Below are positions 24,557 through 33,606 of a DNA stretch of 64,000 nt, in pieces. The stretch spans positions 682,001 to 746,000 of the forward strand of contig CAWJKM010000003.1 of NCBI GenBank assembly GCA_963843525.1, given 5' to 3'. A program made the translations under genes and the position numbers. Origin of the DNA: DATJPR01 sp963843525 (GTDB lineage Bacteria > Bacteroidota > Ignavibacteria > UBA10030 > UBA6906). Numbering within the stretch: the first letter of the stretch is position 1; the number at the start of each line of letters is the position of its first letter. A model generated the notes under the pieces. That model was not told the DNA's origin. It saw nothing but the letters and a program-made list of their open reading frames with translations, and ran no database searches.

Positions 24557-26764
24557 ATGCGAACGTTGATCCATGTTTCTTTTGTTCTGCTGGCGATTTT
24601 TTGTCTCGCAGGTGTGGCAGTCGCTCAAACCACCACAATTGAAGTCGCACCGACTTCCATTGCTTTCGACAGCGTTATGGTCGGCGCGGTGAAAACCGAC
24701 AGTGTTGTCGTGAAAAATACAGGCGGGAGTGACCTTACGCTGACGGTTGCTTCCTTTGCCGATACAACGTTTGTCGTGACTCCGACGGACACGACCGTTG
24801 CGGCAGGAGACAGCGTAACGCTCTACGTCAAGTTCGCCCCCCTCGATCCAAACGAATTTTCCGCGGACCTCCTCCTGAACAGCAATACCACGGAGTTGCA
24901 GGACACGGTGAAACTGACAGGGACGGGCTTCGTGTTGACGATTTCGCAGGTCCGTGCTCTTCCCGTGGGGTCGGTTGTCGCTTTCGGCGGCGTGGTGAGT
25001 CGTGCTCTGGGCAACTACATCTACGTGCAGGATGATTCCGCCGGCATCACGCTCTATCAGACAACCGGTTCACTCCACGATTCCGTTGCCAATGGAAGTG
25101 TCACCACGGGGAGAATGATCGGGCTCGTCGGAAAGACCTCTGCGTACAACTCGCTGCTGGAGATCAGCGCAGCGGACACAAAGTTGTGGAAATTCGTCGG
25201 GATTGATACCCCTGTTGTCCCCATCCTCACGACGCTGAGCGATATCAAGGCAAATGGCGAGAAGTATGAGGCGCGCCTGATCGCGGTCAACGAAATGCAG
25301 CTGACCGGGACGACGGACACCATGTTCCTGAAGGCGAAGACGTACGGCGTGATTGATCCAACAGATTCATCGCACGCAGTCGCTCTTCGCATCGGGAATC
25401 CCGGCGATACGCAAATCGACAGCACGAAGACTCCCGTGAAGCTCTTTAACTTCACCGGGGTCCTCGGCCAGTTCAGTTCATCGAACCCGACGGCCGGTTA
25501 CCAGTTGACCCCCATCTATCTTGGCGATATCGCAGCGGTTGAGCCGGCTCTCGCCACATTGAACCCTAAGGTGCTCGACTTTGGCAAGGTTCTCCTGAGC
25601 CATACGAAGACGGACAGCGCGACCATCACCAATGGCGGCGGATCCGTCTTGACCGTGGTGGCGGGCGTTCCTTCGGACACGTCCTTCACCGTGACACCTG
25701 ATTCTCTGTCCATCAATCCCGGCGACAGCGCGAAGGTCTATGTGTCATTCAGCACATTAGACTCCAACCCGACCACCGCAACGGTCGTCTTCACCTACGG
25801 TGGTGGCGTCGGGACGGATACGCTCCATCTGAGTGGACAGGGGTATTCCATGTCCATCCCCGAAGTCCGAAGGGCGCCGGTCGGAACCGCAGTCGTATTT
25901 TCTGGCGCGGTCACGCGCGCCTATGGAAATTACATCTATATGCAGGACGATTCGGCGGGCATCATCATCTATGCACCCACCGGGACCCTGCGTGATACGA
26001 TGACAAAGGGCGGCATCAAATTCGGCACAGGACTCGGAATCGCCGGCACAACGTCCGAGTACAACTACCTGCTCGAAGTCGCCGGTTCGACAATCACGGC
26101 ATGGGGATTCGCCGGAGTTGACACGACCGGCTGGCTGCATGCGATCCCCGTTACCCTTGCCGAAGTGAAGGCACACGGAGAAATGTATGAAGCCCGGCTC
26201 ATCCAGGTGAAGAACCTCACGCTGACGGGGAACACCGATTCATTATGGGCGGCAAAGAAGACCTATAGTATCGTTGACCCGACAGACAGTTCTCACGCCG
26301 TGGCCCTCCGGACACCCAATGCGACAGACGGCGAGGTTGATAGCACGACCGTCCCCGCCGGACCGTTTATGTTTACCGGCGTGGTCGGTCAATTCAGCTT
26401 CAGCGATTCTGCGGCAGGGTACCAGTTGATGGCAATCCTCAAAGGCGACATTGCTGAGAATCCTTTGAGTGTGGAGGAACCGGTTTCGAACGGTCTGCCG
26501 ACAAGCTACGGGCTGGCGCAGAACTATCCCAATCCGTTCAACCCATCAACGAAGATTGAGTTTGCGCTGCCAAAGGCCTCGCAGGTGACGCTGATTGTCT
26601 ACAATATTCTCGGACAGGAAGTCGCAACACTTGCCAACGGCATGATGGCTGCCGGCCGCTACACGTATACGTTTGAGGCGCGGAATCTTTCCAGTGGATT
26701 GTACTTCTACCGGATCTCGGCGGGAGATTTCAATTCAGTGCGAAAGATGATGCTCGTGAAATAA
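24557..26764 (+). CDS. Secreted protein with duplicated Ig-like plus OB-like module and type IX sorting domain
   Basis: 735 residues. A signal peptide ends at AVA|Q24. Two tandem modules of about 305 residues follow (about 24-328 and 330-635). Each has an ASH/MSP-like Ig domain with a VVVKNTGGSDLTLTV-type stretch, then an OB-like domain of the kind NYIYVQDDSAGITLY. The phrases QDDSAGI, PTDSSHAVALR and AGYQL recur in both copies, showing internal duplication. Residues from about 650 form a T9SS type A C-terminal sorting domain: NYPNPFNPSTKIEF, YNILGQEVATL, LSSGLYFYRI. It is therefore probably exported to the surface and processed there. No catalytic motif is seen; a structural, adhesive or ligand-binding role is likely. 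A strong terminator follows. Confidence 0.87.
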   Translation: MRTLIHVSFVLLAIFCLAGVAVAQTTTIEVAPTSIAFDSVMVGAVKTDSVVVKNTGGSDLTLTVASFADTTFVVTPTDTTVAAGDSVTLYVKFAPLDPNEFSADLLLNSNTTELQDTVKLTGTGFVLTISQVRALPVGSVVAFGGVVSRALGNYIYVQDDSAGITLYQTTGSLHDSVANGSVTTGRMIGLVGKTSAYNSLLEISAADTKLWKFVGIDTPVVPILTTLSDIKANGEKYEARLIAVNEMQLTGTTDTMFLKAKTYGVIDPTDSSHAVALRIGNPGDTQIDSTKTPVKLFNFTGVLGQFSSSNPTAGYQLTPIYLGDIAAVEPALATLNPKVLDFGKVLLSHTKTDSATITNGGGSVLTVVAGVPSDTSFTVTPDSLSINPGDSAKVYVSFSTLDSNPTTATVVFTYGGGVGTDTLHLSGQGYSMSIPEVRRAPVGTAVVFSGAVTRAYGNYIYMQDDSAGIIIYAPTGTLRDTMTKGGIKFGTGLGIAGTTSEYNYLLEVAGSTITAWGFAGVDTTGWLHAIPVTLAEVKAHGEMYEARLIQVKNLTLTGNTDSLWAAKKTYSIVDPTDSSHAVALRTPNATDGEVDSTTVPAGPFMFTGVVGQFSFSDSAAGYQLMAILKGDIAENPLSVEEPVSNGLPTSYGLAQNYPNPFNPSTKIEFALPKASQVTLIVYNILGQEVATLANGMMAAGRYTYTFEARNLSSGLYFYRISAGDFNSVRKMMLVK

Positions 26765-26798
26765 GAGGACGCCACCCGGCGTACTCGTCGTTGTGAAC

Positions 26799-26851
26799 AA
26801 GGTTCAAAGTCTCAGGTCTGGATCATGTCCTGAGGCTTTGAACCTTTTTTT
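26799..26851 (+). terminator. Rho-independent terminator after the T9SS cargo gene
   Basis: Long stem AAGGTTCAAAGTCTCAGG (26799-26816) pairing with CCTGAGGCTTTGAACCTT (26829-26846), one mismatch/wobble, 12-base loop, ending in seven T. It marks a clear transcript end for the secreted protein gene. Confidence 0.92.
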
Positions 26852-26918
26852 GTCCCGCCTTTTTCGATTTTGTTTCCACTAAAAATCTTCACACATTATT
26901 TCACCATCCGCATTTCCC

Positions 26919-28031
26919 ATGATGAACACCCCGTCCCGGCACGTACAGGTTTCCGCACCAGGGAGAGTCTGTCTCTTCGGAGAACACCAGGACTACCTGC
27001 AGTTGCCGGTCGTGCCGTGTGCGATTTCCCTGCGAATAACCATCGAGGGATGGCGGTCTGACGGAAACGACGCTCTCCTCCATCTCCCCGACATCGGCGC
27101 AGAGGAAAGCTTCCCGCTTGGGAGGCCTTCGGCCTATACAAAGAAACGTGATTATCTCCGGAGCGCTGTGAATATTGTCCTGCGGCACGGCTACACGTTT
27201 CGATCGGGGATAGAAGCAACGGTGAAGGGTGAAATCCCCATCAACGCCGGGACCTCCAGTTCCTCCGCACTGATCGTCGCGTGGGTCGCCCTCCTTTTGC
27301 GCTTGAGTGATCAGGATACAATTCTCCCTCCTGCGGACATCGCTTTGCTGGCGCATGAAGCCGAAGTCAGGGAATTCGGTGAGCCGGGGGGCATGATGGA
27401 CCATTTCTCCTCGGCGATCGGGGGCGTACTGGCCATCGAGTTTTCGCCGACGGTAACGCTTGCCGGCCTGAAGGCCTCCCTCGGCACATTTGTCCTCGGG
27501 GATTCCGGCGAACCGAAAGACACCACGGAAATCCTTGCGCGTGTGAAAAACCAGGTGCTGGAAATCTCGACGGATTTGCAGCGGAGATTCCCGGAGTTTT
27601 CCCTGCACACCGTTGCCGCCAATGACCTTGCGCGCTACACCACACACCTGGAGCCGGAACAACGTGAACTTCTGCAGGGCACGCTCAGGAACCGGGACCT
27701 CACGAGAATCGCCCGGACCGAATTGGATAAATCTCCCCTCAATCACCGGCGCATCGGCATCCTTCTCAACGAACATCAGCATATCCTTCGGGACGTCCTG
27801 CGGATTTCGACGCCCAAAATCGACCGGATGCTCGTGGCAGCAATGACGGCCGGGGCCTATGGCGGAAAGATCAATGGGTCGGGAGGCGGTGGCTGCATGT
27901 TCGCCTATGCGCCCGATGACCCGGATCGCGTTGCCCGTGCGGTGGAAGGGGCAGGCGGAAGGGCGTACGTGGTTTCCATGGACGAGGGCGTTCACGTTGA
28001 GGAATTCCATACGGAGAAGACACACCCTTGA
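26919..28031 (+). CDS. GHMP kinase, galactokinase-like
   Basis: 370 residues. Phosphorylates a sugar at C1 by family inference. GRVCLFGEHQDYLQLPVV matches the galactokinase signature GRVNLIGEHxDY. The ATP-binding motif is PINAGTSSSSALIV, the catalytic Asp lies in GGMMDHFSSAIGG, and the C-terminal GHMP motif is GGKINGSGGGGCMF. Cys and Gln replace Asn and Thr of the canonical first motif, so the substrate may differ from galactose (for example a hexosamine, fucose or arabinose). The start lacks a Shine-Dalgarno sequence. The stop overlaps the TTG start of the nucleotidyltransferase gene, so kinase and activation enzyme are coupled, suggesting a salvage pathway from a free sugar to a nucleotide sugar. 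Confidence 0.85.
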   Translation: MMNTPSRHVQVSAPGRVCLFGEHQDYLQLPVVPCAISLRITIEGWRSDGNDALLHLPDIGAEESFPLGRPSAYTKKRDYLRSAVNIVLRHGYTFRSGIEATVKGEIPINAGTSSSSALIVAWVALLLRLSDQDTILPPADIALLAHEAEVREFGEPGGMMDHFSSAIGGVLAIEFSPTVTLAGLKASLGTFVLGDSGEPKDTTEILARVKNQVLEISTDLQRRFPEFSLHTVAANDLARYTTHLEPEQRELLQGTLRNRDLTRIARTELDKSPLNHRRIGILLNEHQHILRDVLRISTPKIDRMLVAAMTAGAYGGKINGSGGGGCMFAYAPDDPDRVARAVEGAGGRAYVVSMDEGVHVEEFHTEKTHP

Positions 28032-28900
28032 ACGATCCTCACCTTGTTGTGCTCGCAGGCGGGGTCTCGTCGCGCATGAAACGGCCGGGGCGCCTGGACC
28101 TTGACCCCGGCACTCTCCACGACGCTGAAGAGAAATCGAAATCCATGATCGGGATCGGCAAGGAAGGAAGGCCGTTTCTGGATTATCTTCTCTATCATGC
28201 CGAACAGGCGGGCTACCGCGATATTGTGCTGGTCATCGGTGAGGACGACCAGCCATTTAGAGAATACTACGGAAAGGCGGACAGTGGGAACCGTTTTCAT
28301 CGGCTTGAGATCTCCTACGCCGTCCAGAAGGTCGATTCCGGGAGGGAAAAACCGGCGGGGACCGCGGATGCCCTGCTTCAGGGATTGAAGGCGAAACCCG
28401 AATGGAGGCATCGGGCGTTCACGGTCTGCAACAGCGACAACCTGTATTCTGTAGATTCACTCGGGACCATGCTGTCAGCAGGGAATCAATGCGCGATGGT
28501 CGCATTCGACCGGGCCTTTCTGGGCCAGGATCCTGCGCGGGCGGAACAATTCGCAGTGGTGAAAACCAGTGCCGATGGATTTCTCCGGGAGATCATCGAG
28601 AAGCCTTCGCCGGAGGAAATTGCGCGGATCGCCGAAGTCCACGGGAGCGTCGGCGTCAGCATGAATCTTTTCCGATTTGAGTACGACAGGATCTTCCCCT
28701 TTCTGGAAGCAGTCCCCATGCACCCCGTGCGCCTCGAAAAGGAGCTCCCTGCGGCCGTCATGCTGATGGTATATGCATTCCCGGAATGTATGCGCACATC
28801 TGTCGCGAAGGAGGCGGTGCCCGACCTGACGAGCCGGGATGATATCCATCGCGTTCGACAATACATTGAGAGAACCTATCCGGATTTCTCGTGGAGCTAA
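28028..28900 (+). CDS. Sugar nucleotidyltransferase (NTP_transferase family)
   Basis: 290 residues, starting at a TTG that overlaps the kinase stop (TTGA). LVVLAGGVSSRMKRPG is the nucleotide-binding loop of the family, a variant of GxGxRL/M. A second motif is PAGTADALLQGL, the metal-binding Asp is in VCNSDNLYS, and the EKP signature is in REIIEKPSPEE. It probably joins a sugar 1-phosphate, made by the coupled GHMP kinase, to a nucleotide. Which base and sugar cannot be read from the sequence. There is no beta-helix domain, so it is not GlmU-like. Confidence 0.82.
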   Translation: MNDPHLVVLAGGVSSRMKRPGRLDLDPGTLHDAEEKSKSMIGIGKEGRPFLDYLLYHAEQAGYRDIVLVIGEDDQPFREYYGKADSGNRFHRLEISYAVQKVDSGREKPAGTADALLQGLKAKPEWRHRAFTVCNSDNLYSVDSLGTMLSAGNQCAMVAFDRAFLGQDPARAEQFAVVKTSADGFLREIIEKPSPEEIARIAEVHGSVGVSMNLFRFEYDRIFPFLEAVPMHPVRLEKELPAAVMLMVYAFPECMRTSVAKEAVPDLTSRDDIHRVRQYIERTYPDFSWS

Positions 28901-29200
28901 AAGCCTTGACCCTGCGCTGGAATGGTTTCCCCTCTCCCGCAGACGGAAACTGTTTCGGAGCCGATCTCCCGGGCGCTGCAATTTGTTCTTCCTTTTTCGC
29001 TCCTAAAATCATACGTTGAACCATTCCAATTTTTTTCAGGAGGGCGGGGGCGAGGCAACTCTCTTAAGCGCGCGGACAACTCTTCCCAACCGACTGGGCG
29101 GCGTGGTTCCCTCTTCGGGAATGCAATTTTCATCTGCAGGATTGTTTCGGTGAGGTTTTTGTATCCAGTGTAGATCTCATGCGACGGAAAGGAATCGCCT
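28901..29200. other. 300-base intergenic region
   Basis: This stretch precedes the SSS transporter gene. It has a T-rich ATTTTTTTCAGGAGGGC segment near 29030 but no open frame with a credible start, no clear hairpin-plus-T terminator and no recognised RNA. It probably holds the transporter promoter. The GTG start at 29201 is supported by AAAGGA 7 bases upstream. Confidence 0.4.
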
Positions 29201-31012
29201 GTGCATCTCGAGGTGGTTGATTGGGCCATCATTGTTGGAACTCTGGTCGTCTGCTTTTTCCCGGCCCTATTCTTCGGGAAACGTGCCGGAAAAAACACCT
29301 CCGAGTTTTTTGTGTCCGGACGTTCGGTCCCCTGGTGGCTTGCGGGGATTTCCATGGTGGCTACCACCTTCAGCAGTGATACGCCCAATCTTGTGACAGA
29401 TATTGTCCGCCGGCAAGGGGTTTCCGGAAACTGGGTTTGGTGGGCGTTCGTCCTTACCGGTGTGGCCACCGTGTTTTTCTACGCCCGCCTTTGGCGACGC
29501 TCGGGTGTCATGACCGACCTGGAGTTCTATGAGCTCCGGTATTCAGGAAAGGCCGCGAGCTTTGTGCGGGGGTTTCGGTCTGTCTACCTCGGTCTCTTCT
29601 TCAATTGCATGATTATGGCATCGGTGAATCTCGCCGCCTGCAAAATCGCCGCCGTAATGTTTGGCTTCGACCGCGTGGAGACGCTGATCGCCGTGGGCGT
29701 GCTCAATGTGATCTTTGCAACGTTTTCCGGCCTGTGGGGAGTTCTGGTGATCGATATGATCCAGTTCTTCATTATGATGACTGCAGTGATTGCCGCCGCC
29801 TATTTTGCAGTTCAGATTCCTCAGGTTGGCGGACTCTCGGGACTCGTTGCGAAGCTTTCCGCGATCAAGGGGCCGGGGGGAATCAACTACCTGAATTTCC
29901 TCCCCGACTTTACGAACACCTGGGACATCGCGGTCGCCGTGTTCGTTATGCCGATTGCGGTCCAATGGTGGTCCGTGTGGTACCCCGGGTCGGAACCGGG
30001 AGGGGGGAGTTATATCGCCCAACGGATGCTGGCTTCGAAATCGGAGAAAGACGCGCTCGGCGGGGTGTTGTTCTTCAATCTAGCACACTACGTCCTTCGT
30101 CCCTGGCCGTGGATCATCGTGGGCCTGAGTTCCATTATTGTCTATCCCCAGTTGTCCGACATCCAGCATGCCTTCCCCAATTTGAATCCCGCTTTGTTGG
30201 GGAACGACATTGCCTATCCCGCCATGCTGAAGTTCCTCCCCGTAGGTTTTCTCGGGTTGATGGTGGGTGGTTTGATCGCAGCGAACTCCTCCACTATTTT
30301 GACACACCTGAATTGGGGAGCGTCGTACCTTGTGCATGATTTTTATCGCCGGTTTCTCCGGAAAGACAAGGATGAGAAGCATTACGTCGGAGCGGGTCGG
30401 GTCGCCACCGTCCTTCTCTTTGTTCTTTCTTCCGCACTGGTGTTCTTTCTGGACACGGCCAAGGACACGTTCGATCTCATCCTCCAGGTCGGTGCCGGGA
30501 CCGGTCTTCTCTATCTCGTTCGTTGGTTCTGGTGGCGTGTAAATGCCTGGAGCGAAGTTGTGGCCATGGTCAGTTCGTTCGTAGTTTCAGCAGCACTCCT
30601 GATAGCCTCGAAAAATGGCATCCCCATGAGCACGCACGTTGCGCTGCTGATCACCGTAGCGTTTACAACCCTCTGCTGGGTCTCAACGACGTTGCTCGGC
30701 CCGGAGACGGACATGACGGTCCTTGTCGAATTCTACCGGAAGGTGCATCCCTTTGGCCCGGGATGGAAGAAGGTTCGGGAGGCAGCGGGGATCACCGGTG
30801 AACCGTATTCGATGACGCATAATATCCCACTCTCACTCCTCGGATGGTTCTCGGGGTGTGTGGTCATCTGGTCGGCGTTGTTTGCAGTGGGGAGTTTCCT
30901 GTACGGAAGAATCGATTATGCTCTGGTCCTGTCTGCCGTGTTCGTCCTCAGTGGGAGCATGCTGATCTCCGTCGTGAAAAGACTTTGGGACCATGAACCA
31001 GTAAGACCCTAG
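29201..31012 (+). CDS. Sodium:solute symporter (SSS family)
   Basis: 603 residues from GTG 29201 with about 14 hydrophobic segments. NTSEFFVSGRSVPWWLAG near the N-terminus and FSSDTPNLVTD are typical of SSS transporters, which couple uptake of sugars or related solutes to Na+. WWSVWYPGSEPGGGSYIAQRM is a family feature in Bacteroidota members. It lies just before the NagB/PIG-L fusion gene and after the kinase/nucleotidyltransferase pair, so an amino sugar is a reasonable candidate substrate. The sequence alone does not define specificity. Confidence 0.88.
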   Translation: MHLEVVDWAIIVGTLVVCFFPALFFGKRAGKNTSEFFVSGRSVPWWLAGISMVATTFSSDTPNLVTDIVRRQGVSGNWVWWAFVLTGVATVFFYARLWRRSGVMTDLEFYELRYSGKAASFVRGFRSVYLGLFFNCMIMASVNLAACKIAAVMFGFDRVETLIAVGVLNVIFATFSGLWGVLVIDMIQFFIMMTAVIAAAYFAVQIPQVGGLSGLVAKLSAIKGPGGINYLNFLPDFTNTWDIAVAVFVMPIAVQWWSVWYPGSEPGGGSYIAQRMLASKSEKDALGGVLFFNLAHYVLRPWPWIIVGLSSIIVYPQLSDIQHAFPNLNPALLGNDIAYPAMLKFLPVGFLGLMVGGLIAANSSTILTHLNWGASYLVHDFYRRFLRKDKDEKHYVGAGRVATVLLFVLSSALVFFLDTAKDTFDLILQVGAGTGLLYLVRWFWWRVNAWSEVVAMVSSFVVSAALLIASKNGIPMSTHVALLITVAFTTLCWVSTTLLGPETDMTVLVEFYRKVHPFGPGWKKVREAAGITGEPYSMTHNIPLSLLGWFSGCVVIWSALFAVGSFLYGRIDYALVLSAVFVLSGSMLISVVKRLWDHEPVRP

Positions 31013-31125
31013 GCGTGGGGCATTCGGTGAACAGATCCGGAGGGGAAGAAGTGCAGTGAATCTGTGGTGTTGCACAAAACGAATGTGAATCGAGGAATAG
31101 TACCTAAGGAGAACAATACGCTATC

Positions 31126-33504
31126 ATGTCCGACAAGGCAGAGAAGAACATGGAGACAAAAAGGTATGACGGGCGTTCCGAAGTTGAAGCGCGCGAACTC
31201 CAGCGAAGCGGCCGCAAAGCGATCTATGCACCGACAGAGCGCATCAAGGTTATCGAAGTTGCCAACTTCCCGATGCTGGGGAAGCTGACCGCTCTCAGGT
31301 TCATCGAATGGGTTCTGAAGAATCCCGGCGGCGTGATTTCGCTTCCGACAGGGAAGACGCCCGAGCATTTTATCAAGTGGGTGCAACGCATCCTCTCCAA
31401 GTGGGATTCCCGGGAGACCCAGAAACTCCTCGATGAAAACGGCATCCCGGGGAAGCAGCGCCCGGATATGAAGAGTCTGAGTTTTGTGCAGATCGATGAG
31501 TTTTATCCCATCGACGCGAGCCACCACAACAGCTTTCATTACTATGTCAATGAGTTCTATCTGAAGGGATTCGGGCTCACTCCTTCTCATGCGCTCCTTA
31601 TCGATACAACCTCTCTCGGCGTGCCGCCCGGCAGGGCTATGGCGGATTTCTTCCCGAACGGCGAGGTCGATCTCACCCTCCGGGTTCGACAAACCAGGTC
31701 CGAGCTGGAGTGTCTCCAGAGAGAGGTGATCAACCGGGTGGATGAATTTTGCGCTGAATACGAGACGCGCATCCGTGAGATGGGGGGCATCGGGTTCTTT
31801 CTCGGAGGGATCGGGCCTGACGGGCATATTGCGTTCAACGTGCGCGGGTCGAGCCATTATTCCGTGACCAGGCTCACCGGCACGAATTATGAAACGCAGG
31901 CTGCCGCAGCGACAGACCTGGGAGGGATTGAAGTATCGCGCACACGGCTCGTGATCACGATCGGCCTTGCCACGATCACGTTCAATCCAACGGTCACCGC
32001 CCTGATCATCGCCGCAGGGGAAGCGAAGTCCACCGTCGTCGCCAGAGCGATTCAGAGCCCGAAGAGCCAGCAATACCCCGCATCCGCACTGCAGGGATTG
32101 GAGTACGCACGACTGTATCTCACGAGAGGCGCGGCGAAAGAGCTTGTGGAACGTCAGCTCGAAGAGTTCTCGAAGAAAAGCACGATCAAACCGCGAGAAT
32201 CGGAAGACGTTGCTGTTTCCATTTCATTGAATCTCAACAAGCCTCTCCTCGAATTGACCACCAGCGATTTCCAGACGGATCGTTTCGGCGAACTGCTCCT
32301 GAAAATCAGCGGTCAGGCCCCGCACCTCCTCGCCCGCGATGCGCACGAAAGCATTGTGGCAAAGATCTCGCGGGGATTGGCAATGGTCTCGAATAAGACA
32401 TTCCTGCATACCGAACCGCATCACGACGATATCATGCTGGCGTATCTCGCCTATATCTATCATCTTGTGCGTGATCCCTCAAACCGGCATTACTTTGCGA
32501 ACCTGACCTCGGGCTTTACCTCGGTCGCCAATTCCTACTTCCGGTCAATTCTTCAGAAGCTCGAAGAGTTCCTGGTCGGAGGCGAATTCTCCTCGCTGCT
32601 GAAGCAGGGGTACTTCGATCCCGGCGACGGTCACAAGCAGATGCAGGATGTCTACCTCTATCTGGACGGTCATGCCGCACGGAAAATCGAATGGAGAGAT
32701 GAGGCGGACGCGCGACGGTTGCTGCGTAATCTGAGTGATTACTATCACTCCACGGACATCGCGGTGCTCAAGAAACACGTGAGGGAACTCATCCGCTACG
32801 TGGATTCGCAGTACCCGGGGGCGAAGGACCCTCCCCAGGTGCAATTCCTGAAAGGGACAATTCGCGAATTCGAAGTGGAGCGGCTCTGGGCATACTTCGG
32901 GATCGAGAGCGACCGCGTCTTCCCGCTGCGGCTCGGTTTCTACACCGGTGACATTTTCACGCCGGAACCCGAAGTCAACCGCGACGCGCTTCCGATTCTC
33001 GATGTCCTGCGCCGTGTGAAACCCAATGTCGTCTCTGTGGCGTTCGATCCCGAAGGAAGCGGTCCGGATACGCACTACAAAGCACTGCAAGCGGTGAGCG
33101 AAGCCCTCAGGCTCTATGAGAAAGAAAGCGGCGACTCCTCCATCAAGATCTGGGGATACCGCAATATCTGGTACCGCTACCGGATCGCAGAGGCAGACAT
33201 CATGCCCCCCGTTTCCTTGAATACTCTTTCCATGCTCCATTCTGCATTCATGACCTGTTTCGGCTCCCAGAGTGCCGCGTCGTTCCCGAGCTACGAACAC
33301 GACGGCCCCTTCTCGGAACTTGCACAGAATATCCAGGTTGAACAGTACGGAATGGTGAAGACGTGTCTCGGGTCCGAGTTCTTCCTCAAGAATGAACATC
33401 CCCGCCTCCGTGCCGCCCGCGGGATGATCTACCTGAAAGAGATGGAGCTGAAGGAATTCTTTGAAATGGTGAGGGAGCTGAAGAAGGTAACGGAGAACGT
33501 GTAA
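31126..33504 (+). CDS. NagB-like/PIG-L (LmbE-like) two-domain protein
   Basis: 792 residues. Residues 40-360 are NagB-like: LPTGKTPE (73-80), FVQIDEFYP (Asp124) and GGIGPDGHIAFNVRGSSH (Asp232, His234). The Glu that follows Asn in active NagB (FNEP) is Val239. Residues about 420-700 are a PIG-L/LmbE-type deacetylase-like domain: PHHDDIM (His432, Asp434, Asp435, replacing HPDDE) and DTHYK (His650) as likely zinc site. Long NagB proteins with this C-terminal domain occur in Bacteroidota. It might remove acetyl and amino groups from GlcNAc-type phosphates in one chain, but the altered residues leave this open. TAAGGAG lies 14 bases before the ATG. The SSS transporter gene 113 bases upstream may supply the substrate. 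Confidence 0.82.
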   Translation: MSDKAEKNMETKRYDGRSEVEARELQRSGRKAIYAPTERIKVIEVANFPMLGKLTALRFIEWVLKNPGGVISLPTGKTPEHFIKWVQRILSKWDSRETQKLLDENGIPGKQRPDMKSLSFVQIDEFYPIDASHHNSFHYYVNEFYLKGFGLTPSHALLIDTTSLGVPPGRAMADFFPNGEVDLTLRVRQTRSELECLQREVINRVDEFCAEYETRIREMGGIGFFLGGIGPDGHIAFNVRGSSHYSVTRLTGTNYETQAAAATDLGGIEVSRTRLVITIGLATITFNPTVTALIIAAGEAKSTVVARAIQSPKSQQYPASALQGLEYARLYLTRGAAKELVERQLEEFSKKSTIKPRESEDVAVSISLNLNKPLLELTTSDFQTDRFGELLLKISGQAPHLLARDAHESIVAKISRGLAMVSNKTFLHTEPHHDDIMLAYLAYIYHLVRDPSNRHYFANLTSGFTSVANSYFRSILQKLEEFLVGGEFSSLLKQGYFDPGDGHKQMQDVYLYLDGHAARKIEWRDEADARRLLRNLSDYYHSTDIAVLKKHVRELIRYVDSQYPGAKDPPQVQFLKGTIREFEVERLWAYFGIESDRVFPLRLGFYTGDIFTPEPEVNRDALPILDVLRRVKPNVVSVAFDPEGSGPDTHYKALQAVSEALRLYEKESGDSSIKIWGYRNIWYRYRIAEADIMPPVSLNTLSMLHSAFMTCFGSQSAASFPSYEHDGPFSELAQNIQVEQYGMVKTCLGSEFFLKNEHPRLRAARGMIYLKEMELKEFFEMVRELKKVTENV

Positions 33505-33522
33505 GAGGGGGAGGGGGGAGAA

Positions 33523-33564
33523 CAATGGACAATAGTCGATTGTCGATGGATTATGGATAACCGT
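33523..33564. repeat. Degenerate 7-bp tandem repeat array A
   Basis: Six consecutive heptamers (CAATGGA, CAATAGT, CGATTGT, CGATGGA, TTATGGA, TAACCGT) lie between convergent genes. The period is exactly 7 and the words are related to those of the arrays at 44421, 51341 and 60510. The rest of this 102-base gap shows no other structure. Confidence 0.6.
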
Positions 33565-33606
33565 AAGGATGTGAGGCTACGAAAGATTTCGGAGAGACGC
33601 TCGGGG

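Noticed and set aside
28901..29173. Short frames on both strands in the gap before the SSS gene
   Set aside because: They lack good ribosome-binding sites and family resemblance, and run into the neighbouring gene on the wrong strand.
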